Shown in pieces: positions 8,503 through 15,957 of a stretch of 47,494 nt of DNA. The notes under the pieces were generated by a model. It worked only from the letters and a program-made list of their open reading frames with translations, was not told the DNA's origin and ran no database searches. The stretch comes from Erwinia pyrifoliae DSM 12163 (GTDB lineage: Bacteria > Pseudomonadota > Gammaproteobacteria > Enterobacterales > Enterobacteriaceae): positions 795,704-843,197 of the forward strand of contig NC_017390.1 of NCBI RefSeq assembly GCF_000026985.1. Reading direction: 5' to 3'. The translations under genes and the position numbers were made by a program. Position 1 is the first letter of the stretch. Each line of letters opens with the position of its first letter.

Positions 8503-9654
8503 TCAGGTTTTAGATGTCTCGACCTGGGGATATCGTGTGGACAGAATAGATTTTCCGAGACGAATTCCACTTTTCTCAATGAAATGATAAAGCACGGTAG
8601 ATAACAGATAAATGGGCGGGATAACAACAGCAGCAACGATGGAGAAACGTATCATAGGGCTGTGTTCATTTAAGTTCCAGTGCGTAAGCAGCAGGGCGAT
8701 TGCCGGAATAACGATCAGCAGATGAAGCAAATACACCGAATAAGACACATCGCCCAGCCAGGCACTAAAACGATTATTAAGCACTTTCCGTGGCCAGACA
8801 ATGAGTGATTCCATTTTACTGCCTTTAGAATGCTGCCAAAGAATGAGCGCCATAAATAATATCATCAGGACTTCCATCACTATTTGTAGCTTCATCACTT
8901 CAGCGGCAATAAATACGCTGGCAGCCGGGCCTGCAAGGGCAAGTAAAATATACAGCATGGATTTTCTACGCACGGCTTCAGCCAGCAGCATGCCGGAAAG
9001 GAAGATATTAAGTTTGATTAATATCAACGAGGGCATTTTAAACGCTTCATAATAGTCGCGGAAAACGAACTTCCCAATGATGCACAGCAACATGATGGCC
9101 AGCAGGCTGCGGGCATAGCCGAAACGGCCGGCTAACAGCATAATAAAGGGAAATAGCAGATAGAACTGCATCTCCAGACCAATGCTCCAGTCGGGAAGCG
9201 CAGTGTTAAACCCATATTCAGGTAAGAGGCCAAAAATAAAGGTGACGTGAGTCATAATATTAGACAGGGACTGGTCTGAATATCGCGACGCTTCAGTAGC
9301 AGAACCGGGGGAATACTGAGAGATAATGTCGCGCATTTCACCAAGCCAGGGGCCAAAGCAGATAGCGAAAACTAATAATGTATAATAAAGCGGAGCGATG
9401 CGGAAAAAGCGGCGAATCCAGAATTTTCTTATTGTTTCGGCTTTATTCCAAGGTTCTCTGTCCTTACGTTCTATATAATTCTTTGCCATCAGATAGCCAG
9501 AAAGAAGAATGAACAGATCGACACCGATCCCAGGCGAAGAGATGAGTTTTATATGGAAATTGACCAACAAACTAATATGCCCCAGCAAAACCCACAAAGA
9601 GGCTATGCCTCTCAGCCCTTCCAGCTCTTTTGACCAGCCTTGTGATGCCGTCAT
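8503..9654 (-). CDS. Membrane acyltransferase 3 family protein (OafA/YrhL-like)
   Basis: Predicted inner-membrane enzyme of 383 residues with about ten hydrophobic segments. Members transfer acetyl or other acyl groups to cell-surface sugars such as O-antigen or exopolysaccharide. The family R-X10-H motif is exact: R15 in LEGLRG and H26 in LLGHISL. GVDLFILLSGYLM near 45-57 is the next family block, and WSIGLEMQFYLLFPF and SYSVYLLHLL follow in the usual order. ATG 9654 is preferred, with GGGG about 7 bases upstream; a GTG at 9666 would add four residues. It is single, flanked by an IS relic and a non-coding structured region, and has no counterpart at this place in E. coli. Substrate unknown. 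Confidence 0.85.
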   Translation of the reverse strand: MTASQGWSKELEGLRGIASLWVLLGHISLLVNFHIKLISSPGIGVDLFILLSGYLMAKNYIERKDREPWNKAETIRKFWIRRFFRIAPLYYTLLVFAICFGPWLGEMRDIISQYSPGSATEASRYSDQSLSNIMTHVTFIFGLLPEYGFNTALPDWSIGLEMQFYLLFPFIMLLAGRFGYARSLLAIMLLCIIGKFVFRDYYEAFKMPSLILIKLNIFLSGMLLAEAVRRKSMLYILLALAGPAASVFIAAEVMKLQIVMEVLMILFMALILWQHSKGSKMESLIVWPRKVLNNRFSAWLGDVSYSVYLLHLLIVIPAIALLLTHWNLNEHSPMIRFSIVAAVVIPPIYLLSTVLYHFIEKSGIRLGKSILSTRYPQVETSKT

Positions 9655-9816
9655 TTCGTACCCCACATGTACCTGTTAACATTTCATAATATGCATACAA
9701 TAAAGGAACTGATATTGGCTTGACATCATTTATGCTTCTTAAGGGTTGTTTATAAGATAATCCTTAAAACAGTGATTTGATAAAAAAGGGATGAGAAATC
9801 GATCTCCGGCCAGGAT

Positions 9817-9825
9817 GGTATATTA
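9817..9825 (+). promoter_or_regulatory. Extended -10 promoter candidate upstream of the structured segment
   Basis: TGGTATATT combines the TGn extension with a five-of-six match to TATAAT. No good -35 lies 16-18 bases upstream. Transcription would begin near 9832 and run into the stem-loop cluster towards dnaK. Confidence 0.35.
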
Positions 9826-9831
9826 ATGACA

Positions 9832-10045
9832 GATAAAGAGACTTAGCTGACGTGCTCTCCTGCCATAGGTTATCGCCTGAGCCACATGGGGGAACCCCGA
9901 CGGCTTTCGAGCCGATGGCTAAATTGACGTCGACCGGGTAGGACGACAGCGTGGCCTGGCAGGCCGATAGCTCGGGGATGACAATGACAGCCCGGCTTGG
10001 CATAGCTCGGTAAATTTGTTGTACCCGTGCCGGGTTACACGGGGA
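9832..10045 (+). ncRNA. Candidate structured RNA upstream of dnaK
   Basis: The stretch folds locally by eye. AGCCA (9880-9884) pairs with TGGCT (9916-9920) and encloses two hairpins: GGGG/CCCC (9888-9891 with 9895-9898) and CGGCT-TTCG-AGCCG (9901-9914), together a three-way junction with a UUCG loop. Next come GTCG/CGAC (9929-9932 with 9944-9947), GGCCT/AGGCC (9953-9965) and CCCGTG/CACGGG (10024-10029 with 10038-10043). ATAGCTCGG occurs twice (9967-9975, 10002-10010). An extended -10 lies just upstream. I do not recognise an Rfam family. It could be a small RNA, a long dnaK leader element or a relic. Strand is taken from the promoter candidate. Confidence 0.35.
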
Positions 10046-10104
10046 GGCGTTTAGCCCGGTTGCAAATTATTTTGCTGTAAAGTGAAAATTTTTTTACCCC
10101 GCCC

Positions 10105-10130
10105 CTTGATGCCGCGTTACCCGGCCCCAT
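10105..10130 (+). promoter_or_regulatory. Sigma-32 heat-shock promoter P1 of dnaKJ
   Basis: CTTGAT (10105-10110), preceded by a C-rich stretch, and CCCCAT (10125-10130), separated by 14 bases, match the sigma-32 consensus. The arrangement is as I recall it for E. coli dnaK P1, including the 14-base spacer. Confidence 0.85.
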
Positions 10131-10180
10131 CTTATTTGGCATCCAAGAGTACGAACCTGAAAAAAACGTAGGGCGAGCAG

Positions 10181-10207
10181 TTGAAACTGTGAAAGATGCC
10201 CACATCT
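10181..10207 (+). promoter_or_regulatory. Second heat-shock promoter P2 of dnaKJ
   Basis: TTGAAA (10181-10186), preceded by GCAG, and CCCACATCTA (10199-10208), separated by 12 bases, parallel E. coli dnaK P2 (TTGAAA, 12 bases, CCCCTATTA). The -10 is less perfect than that of P1. It lies about 50 bases before the dnaK start. Confidence 0.65.
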
Positions 10208-10255
10208 AATGGTTCATAACCTGATTGATACAAATTTTAAGTGGGAGATGTTTAG

Positions 10256-12169
10256 ATGGGTAAGATTATTGGTATTGACCTGGGTACAACCAACTCTTGT
10301 GTTGCCATTATGGATGGCGGCAAAGCGCGCGTACTGGAAAATGCAGAAGGCGATCGTACCACGCCTTCTATTATCGCTTACACCCAGGATGGTGAAACGC
10401 TGGTTGGTCAGCCTGCTAAACGTCAGGCTGTTACCAACCCGCAGAATACCCTGTTTGCGATTAAGCGCCTGATTGGCCGTCGTTTCCAGGACGAAGAAGT
10501 GCAGCGTGATATCAAAATCATGCCATTCAAAATCGTTGGCGCTGACAACGGCGATGCCTGGCTGGATGTGAAAGGCCAGCGCGTGGCTCCGCCACAGATT
10601 TCAGCCGAAGTGCTGAAAAAAATGAAGAAAACCGCCGAAGATTATCTCGGTGAAGCGGTGACCGAAGCGGTTATCACCGTACCGGCCTACTTTAACGATG
10701 CACAACGCCAGGCGACCAAAGACGCTGGCCGTATCGCAGGTCTGGACGTAAAACGTATCATAAACGAACCTACCGCCGCCGCGCTGGCTTACGGTCTGGA
10801 CAAAGGCCAGGGCAACCGCACCATCGCGGTATATGACCTGGGCGGTGGTACTTTCGATATCTCTATCATCGAAATCGATGAAGTTGACGGCGAGAAAACC
10901 TTCGAAGTGCTGGCAACCAATGGTGATACCCATCTGGGCGGTGAAGACTTCGATAGCCGTATGATCAACTACCTCGTGGCCGAGTTTAAGAAAGACCAGG
11001 GCATTGACCTGCATAACGATCCGCTGGCCATGCAGCGTTTGAAAGAAGCCGCAGAGAAAGCCAAAATCGAGCTGTCTTCAGCGCAGCAGACCGATGTTAA
11101 CCTGCCGTACATCACGGCGGATGCGACCGGTCCTAAGCACCTGAACATTAAAGTCACCCGTGCAAAACTGGAATCCCTGGTTGAGGATCTGGTAGCCCGT
11201 TCTATTGAGCCGCTGAAAGTTGCTCTACAGGATGCCGGCCTGTCCGTTTCTGATATTAACGATGTGATCCTCGTTGGTGGCCAGACGCGTATGCCAATGG
11301 TGCAGGCGAAAGTGGCTGAGTTCTTCGGTAAAGAGCCACGTAAAGACGTCAACCCGGACGAAGCGGTTGCCGTGGGTGCTGCGGTTCAGGGCGGCGTGCT
11401 GGCCGGTGAAGTGAAAGATGTACTGCTGCTGGACGTGACCCCGCTGTCGCTGGGTATCGAAACCATGGGCGGCGTAATGACTTCACTGATTGCCAAAAAC
11501 ACCACGATCCCAACTAAGCACAGCCAGGTGTTCTCTACTGCGGAGGATAACCAGTCTGCGGTGACCATCCACGTAGTGCAGGGTGAACGTAAACGCGCAG
11601 CGGATAACAAATCTCTCGGTCAGTTTAACCTTGATGGTATCCAGGGCGCGCCACGCGGTATGCCACAGATTGAAGTGACCTTCGACATCGATGCTGATGG
11701 TATCCTGCACGTTTCCGCTAAAGATAAAAACAGCGGTAAAGAGCAGAAGATCACCATCAAGGCTTCGTCCGGTCTGAATGACGAAGAAATCGAAAAAATG
11801 GTGCGTGATGCGGAAGCTAACGCCGAGTCTGACCGCAAGTTTGAAGAGCTGGTACAGACGCGTAACCAGGGCGACCAGGTGGCTCACAGCACGCGTAAGC
11901 AGCTTGACGAAGCTGGCGATAAACTGCCGGCAGACGACAAAGCCCCGATTGAAGCGGCTCTGACCGATCTGAATACGGCTCTGAAAGGTGAAGACAAAGC
12001 GGAAATCGAAGCCAAAATGCAGGCTCTGATGGAAGTCTCCGGCAAGCTGATGGAGTTCGCTCAGCAGCAGCAGGCCGCTGGCGGCGCAGCGGATGCCACC
12101 GAAGGTGCGAAAAAAGATGAAGACGTTGTCGACGCTGAATTTGAAGAAGTGAAAGACAGCAAAAAATAA
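10256..12169 (+). CDS. dnaK: Molecular chaperone DnaK (Hsp70)
   Basis: ATP-dependent cytoplasmic chaperone that binds exposed hydrophobic peptides with DnaJ and GrpE and also controls sigma-32 stability. Length is 637 residues against 638 in E. coli. The nucleotide-binding domain opens with [13 protein letters not shown] (about 6-18), with [11 protein letters not shown] near 193 and [10 protein letters not shown] near 337. The interdomain linker [14 protein letters not shown] is near 389 and the lid ends with a Q/A-rich tail and [14 protein letters not shown] (10243-10248) precedes the ATG. It is cotranscribed with dnaJ from two heat-shock promoters. Confidence 0.99.
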   Translation: MGKIIGIDLGTTNSCVAIMDGGKARVLENAEGDRTTPSIIAYTQDGETLVGQPAKRQAVTNPQNTLFAIKRLIGRRFQDEEVQRDIKIMPFKIVGADNGDAWLDVKGQRVAPPQISAEVLKKMKKTAEDYLGEAVTEAVITVPAYFNDAQRQATKDAGRIAGLDVKRIINEPTAAALAYGLDKGQGNRTIAVYDLGGGTFDISIIEIDEVDGEKTFEVLATNGDTHLGGEDFDSRMINYLVAEFKKDQGIDLHNDPLAMQRLKEAAEKAKIELSSAQQTDVNLPYITADATGPKHLNIKVTRAKLESLVEDLVARSIEPLKVALQDAGLSVSDINDVILVGGQTRMPMVQAKVAEFFGKEPRKDVNPDEAVAVGAAVQGGVLAGEVKDVLLLDVTPLSLGIETMGGVMTSLIAKNTTIPTKHSQVFSTAEDNQSAVTIHVVQGERKRAADNKSLGQFNLDGIQGAPRGMPQIEVTFDIDADGILHVSAKDKNSGKEQKITIKASSGLNDEEIEKMVRDAEANAESDRKFEELVQTRNQGDQVAHSTRKQLDEAGDKLPADDKAPIEAALTDLNTALKGEDKAEIEAKMQALMEVSGKLMEFAQQQQAAGGAADATEGAKKDEDVVDAEFEEVKDSKK

Positions 12170-12219
12170 TCGCCCTTGAGCGGGCACGGTAGCGCACCAC
12201 AGGCTGCCGGGATTAACCA

Positions 12220-12251
12220 GCACGGGCGTAGGATGTTATCCACGCCCGTGC
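12220..12251 (+). promoter_or_regulatory. Strong hairpin between dnaK and dnaJ
   Basis: GCACGGGCGT (12220-12229) pairs perfectly with ACGCCCGTGC (12242-12251). Inside, after one unpaired A, GGAT pairs with ATCC around GTT. No T-run follows, so it is more likely an mRNA-stabilising, processing or partial-termination element than a full terminator. E. coli has the reported RNA tpke11 in the corresponding gap; sequence relationship was not tested. Confidence 0.6.
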
Positions 12252-12279
12252 ACGCATGTTAAGGGCAGGATCAATAACA

Positions 12280-13422
12280 ATGGCGAAAAGAGACTATTAC
12301 GAGATTTTAGGCGTTGCCAAATCGGCGGATGAGCGTGAAATCAAAAAAGCCTACAAACGACTGGCAATGAAGTTTCACCCTGACCGCAACCAGGGCGATA
12401 AAGAATCTGAAGGCAAATTTAAAGAGATTAAAGAAGCCTATGAGATCCTGACCGATGGCCAGAAAAGAGCGGCTTACGATCAGTACGGTCATGCTGCTTT
12501 TGAACAGGGCGGAATGGGCGGCGGTGGCCAAGGCGGATTTGGCGGCGGCGGCGCTGATTTCAGCGATATCTTTGGCGACGTATTCGGCGATATTTTCGGC
12601 GGGGGCCGCCGTCAGCAGCGCGCCGCTCGCGGTGCCGATTTGCGCTATAACATGGAGCTGTCGCTGGAAGAAGCGGTACGCGGCGTGTCCAAAGAGATCC
12701 GTATCCCAACGCTGGATGAGTGTGGCGTTTGCCACGGCAGCGGCGCTAAAGCGGGGACTAAACCGCAAACCTGTTCAACCTGTCACGGTGCAGGCCAGGT
12801 ACAGATGCGCCAGGGCTTCTTTACCGTGCAGCAGGCATGTCCGGCCTGTCACGGGCGCGGCTCGGTAATCAAGGATCCGTGTTATGCCTGTCACGGTCAT
12901 GGCCGGGTTGAGAAATCGAAAACCCTGTCGGTGAAAATCCCGGCGGGCGTCGATACCGGCGACCGCATTCGTCTTAGCGGTGAAGGTGAAGCCGGTGAGC
13001 AGGGCGCACCAGCTGGCGATCTGTATGTACAGGTTCAGGTGCGCAAGCATCACATCTTCGAACGTGAAGAGAATAACCTGTACTGCGAGGTGCCAATCAA
13101 CTTTGTGATGGCTGCGCTGGGCGGGGAAATTGAAGTCCCGACGCTGGATGGCCGCGTCAATCTGAAGGTGCCAGCAGAAACCCAGACCGGCAAGCTGTTC
13201 CGCATGCGTGGTAAAGGCGTTAAATCAGTACGCGGTGGTGCGCAGGGCGATCTGCTGTGCCGCGTGGTGGTAGAAACCCCGGTCAGCCTGAATGATAAAC
13301 AGAAAGCGCTGCTGCGTGAACTGGACGAGAGCTTCGGTGGCCCGTCTGGTGAGAAAAACAGCCCGCGTTCTAAAACCTTCTTCGATGGCGTGAAGAAGTT
13401 TTTCGACGATTTGACCCGCTAA
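12280..13422 (+). CDS. dnaJ: Co-chaperone DnaJ (Hsp40)
   Basis: Delivers substrates to DnaK and stimulates its ATPase. The J domain has the HPD tripeptide at residues 33-35, followed by a glycine/phenylalanine-rich linker (about 75-115). Four zinc-binding CxxCxGxG repeats follow: [24 protein letters not shown] and CYACHGHG. Length is 380 residues, close to 376 in E. coli. ATG 12280 is chosen because it gives [12 protein letters not shown]; an upstream in-frame start at 12256 adds unconserved residues within the hairpin region. CAGGA lies 9 bases upstream. Confidence 0.98.
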   Translation: MAKRDYYEILGVAKSADEREIKKAYKRLAMKFHPDRNQGDKESEGKFKEIKEAYEILTDGQKRAAYDQYGHAAFEQGGMGGGGQGGFGGGGADFSDIFGDVFGDIFGGGRRQQRAARGADLRYNMELSLEEAVRGVSKEIRIPTLDECGVCHGSGAKAGTKPQTCSTCHGAGQVQMRQGFFTVQQACPACHGRGSVIKDPCYACHGHGRVEKSKTLSVKIPAGVDTGDRIRLSGEGEAGEQGAPAGDLYVQVQVRKHHIFEREENNLYCEVPINFVMAALGGEIEVPTLDGRVNLKVPAETQTGKLFRMRGKGVKSVRGGAQGDLLCRVVVETPVSLNDKQKALLRELDESFGGPSGEKNSPRSKTFFDGVKKFFDDLTR

Positions 13423-13427
13423 TGATA

Positions 13428-13465
13428 CGGGCGTCACTCCCTGCTGTGACAGGGGGGCACGCCCG
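13428..13465 (+). terminator. Hairpin after dnaJ
   Basis: CGGGCGT (13428-13434) pairs with ACGCCCG (13459-13465), with an inner CCTG/CAGG helix. It starts 5 bases after the dnaJ stop. The following sequence is not T-rich, so termination may be partial. Confidence 0.5.
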
Positions 13466-13740
13466 GTTATCTGCCCCTGTTTATCAGTTCTATTTTCCCT
13501 TAATAAAACTTCTCCATTTGATATCAGTAAGTTAATGATCCTGATGCTAATGGTTGCGTCTGGAGTTGTTTTACCCTGCGTACTGGTTAATTATCCTGTT
13601 TTAGCCTCTCCTTGCCTGATTTAAACCAATCGTAAATATTGATGCTTTTGTGAAAAATAAACTGTTTTTTTTGAACGGTCTTAACACGTATGCTGTCCGC
13701 AATCTGGACAACATCATCTGGGTAGTCAGCGGAGCCTGTA
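13466..13740. other. nhaA upstream region, no clear element
   Basis: With the dnaJ hairpin this makes a 318-base gap. It is AT-rich, with T-runs near 13665-13672. I found no convincing -35/-10 pair with proper spacing. A GGAG at 13731-13734 serves as the nhaA ribosome binding site. An antisense open frame at 13587-13832 overlaps nhaA and looks spurious. Confidence 0.4.
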
Positions 13741-14901
13741 ATGAACCTGTTTCTGAAAAAACTGTTAAAAAATGACGCCACCGGTGGCGTCATACTGATC
13801 CTCGCCGCAGCGATCGCCATGTCTCTTGCCAATAACGACAGTACCCGGCATGCCTACCAGGCGCTGCTGGCGCTGCCGGTCCAGCTTCGTTTTGGCGCGC
13901 TGGATATCAATAAAGATCTGCTGTTGTGGATTAATGACGCGCTGATGGCGCTGTTCTTCCTGATGATCGGGCTGGAAGTGAAGCGTGAACTGATGATGGG
14001 TTCGCTGAAGGGAAGGGAACGGGCGATGTTCCCGCTGATCGCCGCGCTGGGCGGTATGCTGGCACCGGGCTTGATCTATGCCACGTTCAATCACCATGAC
14101 GCACAGGCGATCAACGGCTGGGCTATTCCTACCGCCACCGATATTGCGTTTGCCTTGGGTATTCTGGCCCTGCTCGGCAGTCGCGTGCCGGTGGCGCTGA
14201 AAATGTTCCTGATGGCGCTGGCGGTGATAGATGATTTGGGTGCCATCGTCATTATCGCTTTTTTCTATACCAGCGATCTGTCACTGCTTTCACTGGTCGT
14301 GGCGGCTGCCTCCATTGGGGTTCTGGCCGTGCTCAATCTGTGTGGCGTGCGAAAAACATCTGTCTATCTGGCTGTCGGCATGGTGCTTTGGGTTGCAGTA
14401 TTGAAATCTGGCGTACATGCCACGCTGGCCGGGGTAATAGTGGGCCTGTTTATTCCGCTGGAAAAGCACGAAGGGCACTCCCCGGCGATTGAGCTGGCAC
14501 ACGGCCTGCATCCGTGGGTCAGCTGGCTGATCCTGCCGCTGTTTGCCTTTGCTAATGCCGGAGTTTCCCTGAGCGGGGTCTCTCTTGATGGCCTGTTCTC
14601 GGCGGTACCGCTGGGGATTATGCTGGGCTTATTCATCGGTAAACCGCTGGGGATCACCCTGATCTGCTGGCTGTCGGTGAAGTTGAATATTGCCGCGCTG
14701 CCGGAAAATACCCGTATGGTTGATATTGCCGCAGTGGGCGTACTTTGCGGTATTGGTTTTACCATGTCGATATTTATTGCTTCGCTGGCGTTTGACGGCG
14801 CGCATGAAGAGCTGGTGACGCTGGCTAAACTCGGCATTCTGGGCGGCTCGGTTATCTCCGCGCTGGTTGGCTATACGCTGCTGCGTATTAAATTAAGATA
14901 A
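13741..14901 (+). CDS. nhaA: Na+/H+ antiporter NhaA
   Basis: Inner-membrane antiporter that expels sodium in exchange for protons, protecting against salt and alkaline pH. The 386 residues are mostly hydrophobic, consistent with twelve membrane helices. The ion-binding aspartate pair is D164-D165 in [11 protein letters not shown], and [15 protein letters not shown] near 121 is the conserved unwound helix segment. [12 protein letters not shown] and [13 protein letters not shown] are further family blocks. In E. coli nhaR, its sodium-responsive activator, follows directly; here the stop is followed by a repeat array, so control must differ or be encoded elsewhere. Confidence 0.97.
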   Translation: MNLFLKKLLKNDATGGVILILAAAIAMSLANNDSTRHAYQALLALPVQLRFGALDINKDLLLWINDALMALFFLMIGLEVKRELMMGSLKGRERAMFPLIAALGGMLAPGLIYATFNHHDAQAINGWAIPTATDIAFALGILALLGSRVPVALKMFLMALAVIDDLGAIVIIAFFYTSDLSLLSLVVAAASIGVLAVLNLCGVRKTSVYLAVGMVLWVAVLKSGVHATLAGVIVGLFIPLEKHEGHSPAIELAHGLHPWVSWLILPLFAFANAGVSLSGVSLDGLFSAVPLGIMLGLFIGKPLGITLICWLSVKLNIAALPENTRMVDIAAVGVLCGIGFTMSIFIASLAFDGAHEELVTLAKLGILGGSVISALVGYTLLRIKLR

Positions 14902-14965
14902 GCGATAAGGCGAAGGGCGTGGTGCAGCGATACGATTGCCCGCTCCGCGGCCTTTGACAGGCGCT

Positions 14966-15300
14966 GATGTTAAAGGCTTTTCCACATCGTACAGAATGCA
15001 GCGAGCAAGAGTGAGTCAGGTATAGGAGAAGTGGAATAGTGCACTTGCCGGAGGAGGTGAGTATTTGATGTGCGCTTTCCACACCGACCGGAGTGCAGCG
15101 AGCAAAGATGAGGCAAGGAAAAAAGTTATGAAAAATAGCAGCTTGCCGGAGTAATTGAGTATTTGATGTGCGCTTTCCACACCGACCGGAGTGCAGCAAG
15201 CAAAGATGAGGCAAGGCAAAAAGTAACGAAAAAGCGCAGCTTACTGAAGTAAGTGAGCATTTTGAGGCGCTTTTTAATGCCGCATCAGCCCCGCGCAGCA
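14966..15300. repeat. Tandem array of about 98-bp units (3 plus a partial)
   Basis: Units start near 14966, 15067, 15165 and 15264, spaced 101, 98 and 99 bases. The second and third are most alike: both contain TTTGATGTGCGCTTTCCACA, ACCGACCGGAGTGCAGC and CAAAGATGAGGCAAGG, and end in a GCAGCTT...GAGT/GAGC block. The first is diverged and the fourth partial (about 35 bases). Read on the minus strand the array is open, giving a repeating peptide-like frame at 14888-15301, which I take as a by-product of repetition. It lies between nhaA and rpsT, where nhaR sits in E. coli. Origin unknown. Confidence 0.8.
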
Positions 15301-15310
15301 AACGTCTATA

Positions 15311-15348
15311 TACCCCAAAAAATAAAAAAACCGCCGGTCAGGCGGTTT
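15311..15348 (-). terminator. rpsT terminator (possibly bidirectional)
   Basis: On the minus strand AAACCGCC and GGCGGTTT (15348-15341 with 15335-15328) form a GC-rich stem with a 5-base loop, followed by TTTTATTTTTT. This is a strong intrinsic terminator 30 bases after the rpsT stop. The weaker T-stretch on the other side could also serve transcripts coming from nhaA. Confidence 0.9.
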
Positions 15349-15378
15349 CTTTATCAAAGCTCGACTAACAAGCAGGCA

Positions 15379-15642
15379 TTAAGCCATTTTGCCGATCTGT
15401 GCAGCCAGGTTTGCTTTATGGCGTGCAGCTTTGTTTTTGTGGATCAGGCCTTTAGCAGCCTGGCGATCCACAAGTGGTTGCATTTCGTTAAATGCATTCT
15501 GCGCAGCCGCTTTATCGCCGGTAGCGATAGCCGCGTATACTTTCTTGATAAAAGTACGCATCATTGAACGACGGCTAGCGTTATGCTTACGACGCTTCTC
15601 AGACGTTACGGCGCGTTTCTTAGCTGATTTGATATTAGCCAA
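15379..15642 (-). CDS. rpsT: 30S ribosomal protein S20
   Basis: Small-subunit ribosomal protein of 87 residues, basic, with the typical [10 protein letters not shown] start, [16 protein letters not shown] core and [15 protein letters not shown] tail. The start is TTG at 15642, with GGGAG 7 bases upstream; E. coli rpsT also begins with UUG, which contributes to its translational autoregulation. Upstream in-frame starts would add an unconserved arginine-rich leader. It is transcribed alone, from candidate promoters at 15688-15716 and 15779-15787, and ends at a strong terminator. Confidence 0.97.
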   Translation of the reverse strand: MANIKSAKKRAVTSEKRRKHNASRRSMMRTFIKKVYAAIATGDKAAAQNAFNEMQPLVDRQAAKGLIHKNKAARHKANLAAQIGKMA

Positions 15643-15687
15643 GGTCCAACTCCCAAATAGTTCTATGAGGACATTCAAAGGCCGAGG

Positions 15688-15716
15688 AATATGCCCTTTT
15701 CGCCTTCGGTTGTCAA
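15688..15716 (-). promoter_or_regulatory. Candidate rpsT promoter P2
   Basis: On the minus strand a perfect TTGACA (15716-15711) is followed after 17 bases by CATATT (15693-15688). The start would be about 40 bases before the TTG initiation codon. Confidence 0.65.
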
Positions 15717-15778
15717 TGGATTTGTGCAAATAAGCGCCGGTGAAGCTAAGGCACTTGGTTACGTTTCGATGGCGCAAG

Positions 15779-15787
15779 ATTCTATCA
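15779..15787 (-). promoter_or_regulatory. Candidate rpsT promoter P1 (extended -10)
   Basis: TGATAGAAT on the minus strand combines the TGn extension with TAGAAT. It lies 91 bases upstream of the P2 -10; E. coli rpsT likewise has two promoters roughly that far apart. No good -35 is visible. Confidence 0.4.
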
Positions 15788-15899
15788 GCTTCGTCCCGGC
15801 TAATACAGCTTAATCACAAGAAAAATATCATCCCGCGCTGGAAGTGCACCATACAGAACGAAATGCCAGGAAGAAAGCATCAAAGCCGGTATTCGTGGG

Positions 15900-15928
15900 T
15901 TAACCTTGAGGGCTGTACAAGGTATAAT
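15900..15928 (+). promoter_or_regulatory. Promoter of the ribF operon
   Basis: A perfect TATAAT (15923-15928) lies 17 bases after TTAACC (15900-15905), a four-of-six -35. The transcript would start about 23 bases before the ribF ATG. The rest of the 315-base rpsT/ribF gap holds only the rpsT promoters; nothing coding is seen. Confidence 0.7.
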
Positions 15929-15957
15929 CCGCCGATTTCCACAAATTTGAGCCAGCC

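Larger units (their letters stand above)
9655..10255. other. 601-base non-coding interval upstream of dnaK
   Basis: From left to right it holds the unresolved acyltransferase promoter region, an extended -10 element at 9817-9825, a dense cluster of stem-loops (about 9880-10045), and the two sigma-32 promoters of dnaK. A minus-strand open frame at 9764-10003 runs through the stem-loops without a ribosome binding site or recognisable product, and I do not call it. Confidence 0.6.

Noticed and set aside
8238..8513. Plus-strand open frame of 91 codons
   Set aside because: Antisense to the transposase relic and to a terminator hairpin, and ends inside the acyltransferase gene; no start signal or homology.
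9764..10003. Minus-strand open frame of 79 codons upstream of dnaK
   Set aside because: It runs through a cluster of stem-loops, has no ribosome binding site or known domain, and is better explained as non-coding structure.
11483..12223. Long minus-strand open frames within dnaK (also 214-831 in thrA, 19036-19770 in ileS and 38550-39353 in rapA)
   Set aside because: Shadow frames of highly conserved genes; the sense-strand products are full-length and clearly real.
13587..13832. Minus-strand open frame overlapping the nhaA start
   Set aside because: Overlaps the conserved N-terminus of nhaA and has no recognisable product.
14966..15300. Repeat array considered as a CRISPR
   Set aside because: The repeats are about 98 bp, contiguous and diverged, with no unique spacers and no cas genes.
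14888..15301. Minus-strand open frame of 137 codons between nhaA and rpsT
   Set aside because: Its internally repeated peptide is only the translation of the 98-bp tandem DNA repeats; no ribosome binding site.
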